64,000 nt of DNA from the NCBI RefSeq assembly GCF_003112775.1, contig NZ_BFCH01000017.1, positions 248,001-312,000 on the forward strand, written 5' to 3'. Of this stretch, positions 19,804-28,115 are shown piece after piece. Made by a program: the position numbers and the translations under genes. Source of the stretch: Mycobacterium montefiorense. Lineage in GTDB: Bacteria; Actinomycetota; Actinomycetes; Mycobacteriales; Mycobacteriaceae. The notes beneath the pieces are model-generated. The model was not told the origin of the DNA. It was given only the letters and a program-made list of their open reading frames with translations, and made no database searches. Numbering within the stretch: the stretch's first letter is position 1; each line of letters begins with the position of its first letter.

Positions 19804-20391
19804 ATGGCTGATTGCGTTTCGCCGTCGCCGGACATGAACTCCGCCGGCATGTTTGCTGTTCCGGCGACAGAACCGCTGTTTATGGCCGCGGCGGCCTGGG
19901 AAGATCTCGCCGCTGAGCTCGGGACCTCGGCTTCGTCGTTTGAAGCGGTAATCTCGCTGGCGCTGGGGAGTGGATCGTGGTCTGATCCAGAGTCGACGTC
20001 CATTTCCACGGCGCTGCGTGCGGCAGCGGAGTCGTGTCTGGACTTGTTGAAACTGGCCGCGTCCCAGGCTTTGCCGTCCGCGCAAGATGCACGCCTCACA
20101 GCATCGGTGTTTGAAGCTACGCAGACCGGCGCTCTACTTCCAGCTGCCATGGCCGCGAACCGACAGATGCTGGCATCACTGGTGGAAACGAACTTCTTCG
20201 GTCAAAATGCTGCGGCGATCTCCTGCATCGAAGGGGTGTACGCCGAGATGTGGGCGCGGGATTTGCAGATGAGGAGCAACGACTCCAGTAACCAGTCGAC
20301 AACTTCGAAACTGAAGCCGGCACGCGCGTTGGCGGCCGATTCCGATTCGCCACCACGAGTTGACCCGTTGGGCCGCAGAGATGAGTTCTGA
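19804..20391 (+). CDS. PPE-domain protein, short and divergent
   Basis: 195 residues matching the PPE domain along its length: NSAGMFAVPATEPLFMAAAAWEDLAAELGTSASSFEAVIS, a W in GSWSDPES where the WxG turn sits, and ANRQMLASLVETNFFGQNAAAISCIEGVYAEMWARD. The Pro-Pro-Glu that names the family is replaced by PSPD near residue 9. The protein stops soon after the PPE domain with a short Ser/Lys/Arg tail, so it has no repeat or PPW/SVP domain. PPE proteins are exported by ESX systems with a PE partner. SD AGGAG precedes ATG 19804. Confidence 0.8.
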   Translation: MADCVSPSPDMNSAGMFAVPATEPLFMAAAAWEDLAAELGTSASSFEAVISLALGSGSWSDPESTSISTALRAAAESCLDLLKLAASQALPSAQDARLTASVFEATQTGALLPAAMAANRQMLASLVETNFFGQNAAAISCIEGVYAEMWARDLQMRSNDSSNQSTTSKLKPARALAADSDSPPRVDPLGRRDEF

Positions 20392-20435
20392 TGTGGTATC
20401 CGGGAACGCGATTGGTCCCGTCCTAGGAGATGTCG

Positions 20436-21539
20436 GTGGATCTGAACACGATGCTGGGCATGCCGGGCGAGGCGCTGCGGACAACTCGCACAGAATGGAG
20501 ACAATCACTCACCAATGCGGTTCAAGCGGCATTCGCATTTCACTACGAAAGAAACGACTTGTATCGGGCCCAATGCGACGCCGTTCGGGTATGCCCGCAT
20601 GACATCATCGGCTACAACGACTTGCACCGGATCCCTCTTCTGCCTGCAGTGGTTTTCAAACAGGGTGCCGGACAGCAAATCTTGACCGCCAAGGCGGCAG
20701 ATATCGAAATTGAAGTTCGTTCGGCAGGATCCAGTGGTGTTCCTTCAGTCTCGCGGCGTGACGCGATGACCTTTACCCGCGCCTCGGTGGGAACACTGGG
20801 CTGTTTTCGTGACTTCTTCGAATTATCCAACGGCACCGGGCTTTTTCTGTACTCATCGAAATCAGACGACGCCGGATTTCGCATGCCCAAAGTGTTCGAT
20901 CTGCTCACCTGCACGCTAGACGACTACAGCTATGCTACGCACAACCGCCCCTTTGACATTGGCGAGGCGCTGACGCAGTTGCGCAGCTGGGAAGGGGCGA
21001 AAGCCCGGCATATTATCGGGACACCGCTCGCCATTACTCGGCTCATAAAGGTATTGGAACTGGAGTCGATTCGAATGAATCTCGGCTCACGGTCACTAAT
21101 TATCATGTTTGGCGGACGGCATCAATACACTCGGTATCTCGGCACCCGCGACGAGTTCGACGCCGAGGCCCAGCGAATCCTCGGAGTCGGGCGCTGTGGA
21201 ATCCGTGACGTGTATAGCATGACCGAATCAACGATGGTTGCCATCGAATGTGAGTACCAGCGCAAGCATGTTCCCCATTGGTGCTACGCCTCGATTCGCG
21301 ACAGTTCCAATCCCGCAGTCGAACTCGACCCCGCGCGTACCGGGATGATCGCCATCCTCGACGCCTTGAATACCGCTTATCCCGGCTTCCTGCTTTCGGA
21401 CGACATCGGTGAGGTAGACGAAAGCGATTGCCCGTGCGGTCGTACCGGACAAACACTGACCGTGCGACGACCTTATCGGGCGGCTGAACGCGGGCACAGC
21501 AATGCTGGCACTGCAGCGATAGCGAACGGATGGGCGTAG
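20436..21539 (+). CDS. LuxE-like acyl-protein synthetase
   Basis: The protein belongs to the LuxE/PaaK branch of adenylate-forming enzymes, which activate an acyl group and transfer it to a protein cysteine or reductase. Visible are the AGSSGVPS P-loop-like motif (about residue 97), ARHIIGTPLAITRLIKVLE, the SLIIMFGGRHQYT region, DVYSMTESTMVAIECEYQRKH and the C-terminal PGFLLSDDIGEVDESDCPCGRTGQT, with a CxC that may be functional. No LuxC-type reductase is nearby. The start is uncertain: ATG 20430 touches the AGGAG, so GTG 20436 is preferred. Confidence 0.78.
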   Translation: MDLNTMLGMPGEALRTTRTEWRQSLTNAVQAAFAFHYERNDLYRAQCDAVRVCPHDIIGYNDLHRIPLLPAVVFKQGAGQQILTAKAADIEIEVRSAGSSGVPSVSRRDAMTFTRASVGTLGCFRDFFELSNGTGLFLYSSKSDDAGFRMPKVFDLLTCTLDDYSYATHNRPFDIGEALTQLRSWEGAKARHIIGTPLAITRLIKVLELESIRMNLGSRSLIIMFGGRHQYTRYLGTRDEFDAEAQRILGVGRCGIRDVYSMTESTMVAIECEYQRKHVPHWCYASIRDSSNPAVELDPARTGMIAILDALNTAYPGFLLSDDIGEVDESDCPCGRTGQTLTVRRPYRAAERGHSNAGTAAIANGWA

Positions 21540-21582
21540 CGATGCTTCGATCAACCGTTGGATACCGGTGCTTGGCGTCAAG

Positions 21583-22797
21583 ATGACAATTTCATCTCCA
21601 CTCGCTGGTGTCGCCCGGGGGTCGATTCCAGCCATTGATCATGCTGATGGGGTGTATCTCGACTACGCGGCGACGGCACCCCTACACCCGCCCGCGGCTC
21701 ACGCCGCGGGCGTCGGTGCATCCCTGGCCGGGTATCCAGCGAGCCGTCACGGCGTTGGTCGCACTGCCGCGGCGGCGTTAGAACACGCTCGGCAATCTAT
21801 CGCCCAGCTACTCGGGGTAGCTGTTAGCGAGGTGGTACTGACTTCCGGTGGCACCGAAGCCAACGCGATGGCCCTGTGGGGGACTTTCGCGGCGCATCGA
21901 TTCTCGGGCCATCTCGTAACGACCGCTATTGAGCATCCATCTGTCCTCGAAAATGCTTACGCTCTAGCAGAATTCGGTATTGATATAACAGTCGTCAACC
22001 CTACCCGGTCCGGGCACGTCGAGGCATCGGCCATCGCGGCGGCGCTGCGTCCCGATACGGTCCTCGTCTCGGTCATGCATGCGAACAATCACACGGGGGC
22101 GATTCAGCCGGTTGCCGAGATCGCGGCCTTGGCGGCGTTCAATCAGGTTGCCTTCCACTGTGATGCAGTACAAACTGCGGGAAAGCTCGACCTGGTGGCT
22201 CTCGCTGCAGGTGCCCCACTGATCTCCGTGGCCGCGCACAAGTTCGGAGGTCCACGTGGTATCGGTGCGCTTGCGGTCGGTCCTGGGCATCGAATATTGC
22301 CATTGATACGAGGCGGCCCACAGGAAGATCGACGGCGAGCGGGTACCGAGAATCTCTCGGGAGCAATGGGAATGGCCGCGGCCGCCGAAGTGTGTCTGGC
22401 GCGCACATCGCCGACGGCCCGTGCCGCTGTTCGCGCGCGCCGTGAACAGCTAGTTGCGGGTCTGCTCCGCCTGGGCGGCGTTCACCTCAACGCCTCCGAG
22501 CCGATGCTCGAAGAGATAGTCAGCGTGCGATTCGACTGGGTGTGCGGCGAGGCTCTCGCCGAAGAGCTTGACATGCGGCACATTTACGTCTCGACAGCGT
22601 CGGTCGGCGACGCCGAGGCGGGATCGCAGGTGCTTACGGCGATGGGCCTCAGTCAGCAGGATGCCCGATCGACCATCCGCTACTCGTTGGGCCCCGAGAT
22701 CTCTGACGATGACATCGATCGTGTTGTGTCGGTAACAGCACAAGCTGTGGAGCGACTGCGCGGCGTCGCAGGCATCCGGTCTGCGCTGCTGCTGTGA
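21583..22797 (+). CDS. Cysteine-desulfurase-like PLP enzyme without the catalytic Cys
   Basis: NifS/IscS-type class V aminotransferase fold: YLDYAATAPLHP, LTSGGTEANAMALWG, TTAIEHPSVLE, SVMHANNHTGAIQPV, FHCDAVQTAGK and the PLP lysine in SVAAHKFGGPRGIGAL (about residue 220), then RRAGTENLSGAMG. In cysteine desulfurases the mobile loop carries the reactive Cys in a SGSAC-type motif. Here the aligned stretch reads STASVGDAEAGSQVL with Gly at that place (codon 22606-22608). Persulfide formation by the standard mechanism is not expected. It may be a PLP lyase or epimerase, or a dead desulfurase. ATG 21583 is preferred to GTG 21568. Confidence 0.82.
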   Translation: MTISSPLAGVARGSIPAIDHADGVYLDYAATAPLHPPAAHAAGVGASLAGYPASRHGVGRTAAAALEHARQSIAQLLGVAVSEVVLTSGGTEANAMALWGTFAAHRFSGHLVTTAIEHPSVLENAYALAEFGIDITVVNPTRSGHVEASAIAAALRPDTVLVSVMHANNHTGAIQPVAEIAALAAFNQVAFHCDAVQTAGKLDLVALAAGAPLISVAAHKFGGPRGIGALAVGPGHRILPLIRGGPQEDRRRAGTENLSGAMGMAAAAEVCLARTSPTARAAVRARREQLVAGLLRLGGVHLNASEPMLEEIVSVRFDWVCGEALAEELDMRHIYVSTASVGDAEAGSQVLTAMGLSQQDARSTIRYSLGPEISDDDIDRVVSVTAQAVERLRGVAGIRSALLL

Positions 22798-22842
22798 GTC
22801 GCGGTGCGGCCGCTCTTTGACATCGTCGAAAATCGTGAGTCA

Positions 22843-24012
22843 TTACGCATGCTGAGCCGAAAGTACTTGTAATACGGTATAAGCAGCACTCACACGTGCG
22901 GCGTTGGGGACGTTCTTATTGGCCAGCATGACAATGCCGATCCGCTTTTCGGGTACAAACGCGACGTAGGCGCCGAAGCCATCGGTTGACCCGGTCTTGT
23001 TGAATAGTGTCGGTCCCGACTTGGTGGGCGACATGATCGGTGATACCGGGTTGGGTTGCATAGCCATGGTGTCGGAGTTGCCGGCGAGAAGCGCATCGAG
23101 ACTGACCGGGTAGCGATATTGCTCCCAGCCCGGCCCCTGGACCATGCCGTTGACGTCGAAATAGCCGACATGAGTTCCTGATACGGCCCCGCCAAACGGT
23201 TCCGCAAGACTGTTGGGCGATATGTTGGCTTCGACGAAACGGAGCATATCCGCCGCGGAGCTCTTGACTCCGTACGCTTCGGCGGACAATACGCCTGGGG
23301 CAACCCGAACCGGTTCGTCGCCGGCGCTGTAGCCCCAGGCGTAGTCCTGCATCCGTGTCTGCGGCACCTCGATGTATGTGTCGATGAGTCCGAGTCCGGG
23401 CAAGATGTCACCTTGGACCAGATCGGTAAAACTTTTGTTCATCGCGATCGCGGTGAGGTAGCCGAGTAGAGCGATACTGGGGTTCGAATAGCGCCGCTGC
23501 TGCCCGGGGGCCGCGTCTGGCCTCCACTGCTGGAAGTAGCTCTGCATCTGTGCGTCGTTGGTCACTTCAGCCGGGAATTGCAGCGGTAGCCCTCCGGCGG
23601 TATAGGTGCCCAAGTGCAGGAGGCTGGCTTGATCAACAGCGCTGCCCAATAGATTCGGCAGGTACTTCCCAGGGTGATCGTCGAGCGAGATCCGGCCCAA
23701 GGCCAGCGCGTAGGACACTAGGGTGGCGGTGAATGTCTTGCTGAGCGAGCCGATCTCAAACAGCGACTCCGGGCGCACGGGGGCGCCGCCGTCTTTGGCA
23801 GCGACTCCATAGCTAAAATACCGATGTTTGCCATCGACCGTCACTGCGACCGCGATACCGGGGACGCCGTATCGCGCCATCAGCGGTCGAAAGGCACCAT
23901 CCACCGTTGTCGCGACTAAGTCGGGACTTCCGGCAGCAGGACTAGCAACCATGCCAACTACGCATGCGATCGTCACGGAGACCGTCGTGATCGCTTTTGT
24001 GATCGTTCTCAA
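22843..24012 (-). CDS. Class C beta-lactamase / serine hydrolase
   Basis: Secreted serine hydrolase of the AmpC fold with all three active-site elements: SLSK (Ser nucleophile and Lys) in EIGSLSKTFTATLV, YSN in RRYSNPSIALLGY, and KTGST in LFNKTGSTDGFGAYVAFVPE. The start is TTG 24012, which has GAAGGATA about 8 bases upstream and gives a short basic start plus the hydrophobic segment TTVSVTIACVVGMVASPAAG, a good signal peptide. The substrate may be a beta-lactam or a peptidoglycan peptide. It is divergent from the GntR gene at 24244, with AT element site 6 between them. Confidence 0.88.
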   Translation of the reverse strand: MRTITKAITTVSVTIACVVGMVASPAAGSPDLVATTVDGAFRPLMARYGVPGIAVAVTVDGKHRYFSYGVAAKDGGAPVRPESLFEIGSLSKTFTATLVSYALALGRISLDDHPGKYLPNLLGSAVDQASLLHLGTYTAGGLPLQFPAEVTNDAQMQSYFQQWRPDAAPGQQRRYSNPSIALLGYLTAIAMNKSFTDLVQGDILPGLGLIDTYIEVPQTRMQDYAWGYSAGDEPVRVAPGVLSAEAYGVKSSAADMLRFVEANISPNSLAEPFGGAVSGTHVGYFDVNGMVQGPGWEQYRYPVSLDALLAGNSDTMAMQPNPVSPIMSPTKSGPTLFNKTGSTDGFGAYVAFVPEKRIGIVMLANKNVPNAARVSAAYTVLQVLSAQHA

Positions 24013-24178
24013 TTGGTATCCTTCGCTGCGCAAGCCCGCAGGTGTCTTGCGCAGTAGCCGTGTTGATTTCAGTACGTTGTGCATGTTCGGGGCGCAGTGT
24101 CGTCGACAGGCCTTTGGGATGTTGTGCCACGAGTTGTGGTTCAAACAACCAGAAGTTGCTTACGCGTAAGTATAAGAT

Positions 24179-24205
24179 CATATGCGAATTCCACTACTGC
24201 ATATG
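24179..24205. promoter_or_regulatory. 27-bp bipartite AT element (site 6)
   Basis: CATATG (24179-24184) and CATATG (24200-24205) with the same 15-base spacer, between the divergent beta-lactamase and GntR genes and 38 bases before ATG 24244. The position suits autoregulation of the GntR gene. Confidence 0.5.
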
Positions 24206-24243
24206 AACTGTTAGTGAGGGGCGAGAGAAGGGATGGGCCGACA

Positions 24244-24909
24244 ATGAGCGGCATCAGCACCGCAAGCCGACAAACCGGTGTCGATGTCGCGCGTGATTTG
24301 GTACGAAATTTGATTCTGCGCGGCGAGATTGCGCCTGGTAGCCGCCTCACTCTTGCGGATCTGGCGCGCAGAGTCGGCGTCAGCGTCACCCCGGTGCGAG
24401 AGGCACTACGTGACCTCGCTGCCAGCGGTCTGATTGACATCGATCCGCACAAAGGTGCGCGGGTTCACGCGTTCACCGCCGCCGAGATGGCAGAGACCTA
24501 CGCACTGCGGTCCCTCCTCGAATCCCGGGCGATGGCAGAAGTCGCCAATCTAGAAGAAGAGGACCGGGTCGTGGCGTGCGCTCTGGCAGCCAAGCTGGCC
24601 ACTCAGATGGAAGTGGAGTCGGACGTGGTGAATTGGGCGGCATTGAATCGAGACTTCCACGCTCGTCTGGCCGAACCGCTCCGCGAGGCTTGGCCGGTGT
24701 TGTTTGACTTAGTCGAGTCGCTTCGGAATAGATCGATGATGGCCATCGCAACCGCGTTGCGATCCCATCCTGACCATATGTCGCAATCTAATTGCGGCCA
24801 CCGTGCCCTGATCGACGCAGTGCGCGTCGGCGATAGCGACTACGCGGGTCGCTTGACGACAAAGCACTTGAACCAGACCCTGAACGTGTTGTTGCGGTCG
24901 TTCGGCTGA
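24244..24909 (+). CDS. GntR-family regulator with FCD domain
   Basis: 221 residues from ATG 24244. The winged helix-turn-helix (about 10-75) reads GVDVARDLVRNLILRGEI, LADLARRVGVSVTPVREAL, IDIDPHKGARVH. The FCD domain (about 85-215) has YALRSLLESRAMAEVA, WAALNRDFHARLAEPL and NCGHRALIDAVRVGD, with the Asp/His residues that bind a metal in many FCD proteins. It is a paralogue of the damaged regulator at 3894. It is the most likely local regulator of the AT-element genes, but this is inference. Confidence 0.88.
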   Translation: MSGISTASRQTGVDVARDLVRNLILRGEIAPGSRLTLADLARRVGVSVTPVREALRDLAASGLIDIDPHKGARVHAFTAAEMAETYALRSLLESRAMAEVANLEEEDRVVACALAAKLATQMEVESDVVNWAALNRDFHARLAEPLREAWPVLFDLVESLRNRSMMAIATALRSHPDHMSQSNCGHRALIDAVRVGDSDYAGRLTTKHLNQTLNVLLRSFG

Positions 24910-24939
24910 GCGCACTAACATCGCTGTGCCGCAGCGCCT

Positions 24940-26391
24940 TCAGTATCGAGCATTGAATGGGCGCAGTGTCTCGTAAAGTGCCGTAAAGTGCGCGAACTTC
25001 TCGTCGTAATAGCCTCGATAAGCCGTTGTTGGCTCGAAAGTGCGTTCCGGTCTGACGAATCGCTCGGCCGCGTCGCGCAGGCTACCTACCATCTGGATGC
25101 CCACCCCGGCGAGCATTGCAGCCCCCAGCGCCGCTGCCTCCGGCACCCTCATCCGCTGCAGCACGATGCCTAACGCGTCTGCACGAATCTGACACCAAAT
25201 GTCCGACTTCGCGCCCCCGCCGGTGATATTGGCCTGTGAAACGACTTGACCGGACGAGCTCTGCACCGCCTCTAGTGCCCACCGTGCCGAGAAGGCGACC
25301 CCCTCCGCGACGCTGCGCGCCATTTCGGGCGCGCCCGTCTGGGAATTGATGCGGGCGAACACGCCCCGCGATGTCGTGTCCCAGATCGGAGCCCGCTCCC
25401 CCTGTAAATGTGGCAAGAACAGAGGCACGGCCTCTAGACGATCGCATTGAGCTGTCAGCACAGACAATTGGTCAAGTGACTTACCCAGGATTTCGCTAAG
25501 CCACAGCAGCGCAGCTCCACCGGACTGCGTCGGCGCCGCATGCAGCACGATGTCCTGGTATGGAGGAAACACGACAACCCCAGGCGTCGGTTTTTCTTCC
25601 GTCGAGATGATGCCTACGATCTCGCTGGTTCCGCTCTGATACATCATGTCGCCGTGGCCAACCACCCCCGAACCAACCATTCCGGCCCACGCGTCCATCG
25701 TGCCGCCTACTACAGGCGTTCCAGCGCAGGGCATCCCTGCGCGTACCCGCCCGGCGATATGCTCAAGGCCGGCTAGCGGCGGTAGCAACTCTCGCGACCG
25801 TGGTACTAGCTCGAGGAATTCGTCGACATAGCCGCCGGGCCTCGCTAACCGCACAGCAGAGATCGCGTCGGAGACGACCGCCCCTGTCAACTGCATTACG
25901 CAATAATCCTTGGGCAACAATATATATCGAGCCGTCGCGTAGATGTCGGGATGAACTCGCGCCATGTGCGTCATCCGTGACAACGCGTGACTGGCATCGA
26001 TTGGGACAGGTCGGCCCAGCCAAGCGGCGCTCTGTGCCGCACCGATCTGACCGGCGAGCTCGGCGGCGTCTGGTGCGCAGCGGGTGTCCTGCCAGGTGAT
26101 TGCGGGCACGAGTGCATTGCCACCTGAATCGACAAAGACGTGCGTATTCGCCTGCGAGCTGATGCCGATCGCACCGAGCCGCGACAGATCATGCCGGGAT
26201 GTGAACTCAGTCAGCGCCCCGACCAGACCTGTCATCCAATCGGCGGGATCCTGTTCGGCGCAGCCGGGCAACGGCCGTGAGATCGGCACAGGCTGTGTGA
26301 AGCCGGCAAGGCGCCTCCCCGCACTATCGATCAGGATCGCCTTTACCGCGCTGGTCCCGATATCAATGCCGATCAGGCAATCGCTCGCCAC
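24940..26391 (-). CDS. FGGY-family carbohydrate kinase (xylulokinase-like)
   Basis: 483 residues. The ATPase-fold phosphate loop IGIDIGTSAVKAILID is at the start, ITWQDTRC and a SHALSRM-type region follow, and PVVGGTMDAWAGMVGSGVV with YQSGTSEIVGI and NITGGGAKSDIWCQIRADALG mark the second half. The family phosphorylates sugars or polyols such as xylulose, gluconate, glycerol or erythritol. Xylulokinase-like is the nearest impression. The frame is intact. It starts 9 bases after the unknown gene upstream, with which it probably forms an operon. Confidence 0.85.
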   Translation of the reverse strand: MASDCLIGIDIGTSAVKAILIDSAGRRLAGFTQPVPISRPLPGCAEQDPADWMTGLVGALTEFTSRHDLSRLGAIGISSQANTHVFVDSGGNALVPAITWQDTRCAPDAAELAGQIGAAQSAAWLGRPVPIDASHALSRMTHMARVHPDIYATARYILLPKDYCVMQLTGAVVSDAISAVRLARPGGYVDEFLELVPRSRELLPPLAGLEHIAGRVRAGMPCAGTPVVGGTMDAWAGMVGSGVVGHGDMMYQSGTSEIVGIISTEEKPTPGVVVFPPYQDIVLHAAPTQSGGAALLWLSEILGKSLDQLSVLTAQCDRLEAVPLFLPHLQGERAPIWDTTSRGVFARINSQTGAPEMARSVAEGVAFSARWALEAVQSSSGQVVSQANITGGGAKSDIWCQIRADALGIVLQRMRVPEAAALGAAMLAGVGIQMVGSLRDAAERFVRPERTFEPTTAYRGYYDEKFAHFTALYETLRPFNARY

Positions 26392-26400
26392 GGGTGCTAG

Positions 26401-27178
26401 TCAATCGCTGCGTTGATATGCATGAATCCCATTGAACCACTGATCGTTTAGCTGTCCCCGGGAGGTGGCGAACCTAATCAATTGCGCAATAGGATCCTCT
26501 GGCCGCAGATGCACTCGAGAGGTTTCCCAGTCGTGAAGTGCGTGGGGCTGCACGGGTGTTCGAAGGTGCGTCAAGATCTCGTCGAAATTCGAGAGCACGG
26601 GGTTGGGCGCATCGTCATCGCGGGCGTAAGTGGTTGGGGCATCTGTGATCTGGGCGTGATCCGCCATGACCCAGTCTTGGGCTTGGCGTAACCTGTCGTA
26701 CCTGTCGCGCAATCGGGTGAGCTCCTGCCATACGTCAGTTACGCCACGTTTGATTGCTTCAGCGGGATTCCTGGCACCATCCAGCCTGGTCGCGACGAGG
26801 GCAACGCTATCCATCACCTCGTCGAGGTCTCGCGTCAGCATTTTCAGCTGCCGGTCTTTATGGCGGACGACCAGCGCGATCACTGCTTCGCATCGATTGA
26901 TCAAAAGAAGTCAGGGCATCGTACAGAATGGCACGGTCGCGCCCGGGGGTGGCGACCTGCTCGATCAATTCGATCCACCTGCTCGTGCTGTGGTCCGCGC
27001 TATTCGGCGCCGGCAGCCGTGGGACCCGTGGAAGTTCTGCACGAATCTTCATTGCCTTGGCGCGCAGTCTAGTCGCGCGGTCGTATTGAGCCGACATGAT
27101 TGCGCGCTTGTAGTGTGGGTTCGCGTCGGCGCGCCGTAGCACGACCTGGGCGGTAACTCGGCCCGCTGGCGGCGTCAT
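26401..27178 (-). pseudogene. Unknown helical protein, apparently frameshifted
   Basis: Two overlapping frames: 27178 to 26858 (about 106 codons, MTPPAGRVTAQVVLRRADANPH...) and 26904 to 26401 (start TTG). The first frame reads ALTSF then diverges; the other frame continues LINRCEAVIALVVRHKD at the same point (about 26895-26905). One base change would make a single protein of about 255 residues, mainly charged helices (HKDRQLKMLTRDLDEVMD, WQELTRLRDRYDRLRQAQD). I do not recognise the family. It could instead be two coupled genes. It lies just upstream of the FGGY kinase. Confidence 0.5.
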
Positions 27179-27382
27179 GGCATGCCCTCGTAGCTGTTGC
27201 CGCGCTGGCTCTTTCGATCTTCCCGGCAGTTCAGTTGCTGTTTGAGGACCCGATGCGTGCTGATCCATGTTGTCGTGCTCGCGGCAATGTTCAGGTGGCC
27301 ATGCATGCCTGCGCCATCGCGCGCCAGTACCCCATGCTGGTAGCTCTCGACTGCCAGACTCATGTGATGTTCAGATAGATGA

Positions 27383-27409
27383 CTATGTATGTAGTATACA
27401 TACGTTATG
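27383..27409. promoter_or_regulatory. Weak 27-bp element with a nested palindrome
   Basis: CTATGT (27383-27388) and GTTATG (27404-27409) with a 15-base spacer, a weak match to the AT element. Within it GTATG and CATAC arms form a palindrome around TAGTATA. It lies about 205 bases upstream of the unknown minus-strand gene starting at 27178. Confidence 0.35.
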
Positions 27410-27591
27410 ATGTTTGGACACTGTCGACGGAGGTCGGACCAAGATCGCGGAGTTGATTGCCTTAGCGCCGGCGAGGCCGCCACCCACGTGTTGATGCACG
27501 TCCCGGGCGTGGGTCGCGATCGCAGGGCGCCGCGTAGGCCTAGCTTTCGAATCCGAATGACGGGGACCCCTGGTTGCGGGTTTCATACCAA

Positions 27592-27618
27592 AATATATAA
27601 TCAACATATTCATATATG
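27592..27618. promoter_or_regulatory. 27-bp bipartite AT element (site 7)
   Basis: AATATA (27592-27597) and TATATG (27613-27618), 15-base spacer, TAATC after the left half as at sites 1 and 5. It lies 85 bases upstream of the secreted-peptide gene at 27704. Confidence 0.55.
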
Positions 27619-27703
27619 TTAACGTGTCGGACGTACATCGATCTTCTATGTAAGTAGGCCGCGTACTTGGGTCGACTTGAGAACGGGGCGAGAGGAGGCT
27701 GGT

Positions 27704-27805
27704 ATGAGGATTTGCATCGTGAATATTGCTGCGTTGGTGGTGATCTCGTCGGTCGTGGTTAGCCCTGCGCCGGCATCCACCGATATTCAAGCGAAGGTAG
27801 CGTGA
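27704..27805 (+). CDS. 33-residue secreted peptide
   Basis: ATG 27704 is preceded by GAGGAGG 5-6 bases upstream, one of the best ribosome sites in the window. The peptide has a short basic start, a hydrophobic core (IVNIAALVVISSVVVS) and a signal-peptidase motif PAPAS, leaving only about 9 residues (STDIQAKVA) after cleavage. It is either a peptide gene or the start of a secreted protein cut by a TGA. The downstream sequence to 28115 gives no clear continuation. Confidence 0.5.
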   Translation: MRICIVNIAALVVISSVVVSPAPASTDIQAKVA

Positions 27806-28115
27806 ATACAGCTCGATCAACTCACGGGAAGCCGGTGGCCGCCGGTAGCGTCTGCTACCAGCTGATTAACCGCCGATGGATTCAGTGAGCCCGTTCCCGC
27901 GCGGCACTTCCGCCGAATGTGTCTCGCGCCCGGGACGGCGCCGTAGCCATGAATTGGTCTTGAGGCCGGGACGTCGTCCGCCTTGTCTGACCTGGCACGG
28001 GGCATGGCAACTCCCACGACCAGGTAACTTTCAATAGCCTAATAAAATAGTTCGGAAGGCCAAACTTCTGAGCTACAGTCGGGTTGCACCATCGAAGCAA
28101 ACGAGAGGTAACAGT
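27806..28115. other. Gap before the superoxide dismutase gene
   Basis: No convincing gene is seen. The last part holds an A/T-rich stretch at about 28030-28055 that may be the sod promoter, and GAGAGG before ATG 28116. Confidence 0.45.

Noticed and set aside
27360..27620. Possible attachment site or plasmid-type iteron cluster
   Set aside because: The palindromes are few, not direct tandem repeats, and no integrase or replication gene is nearby.
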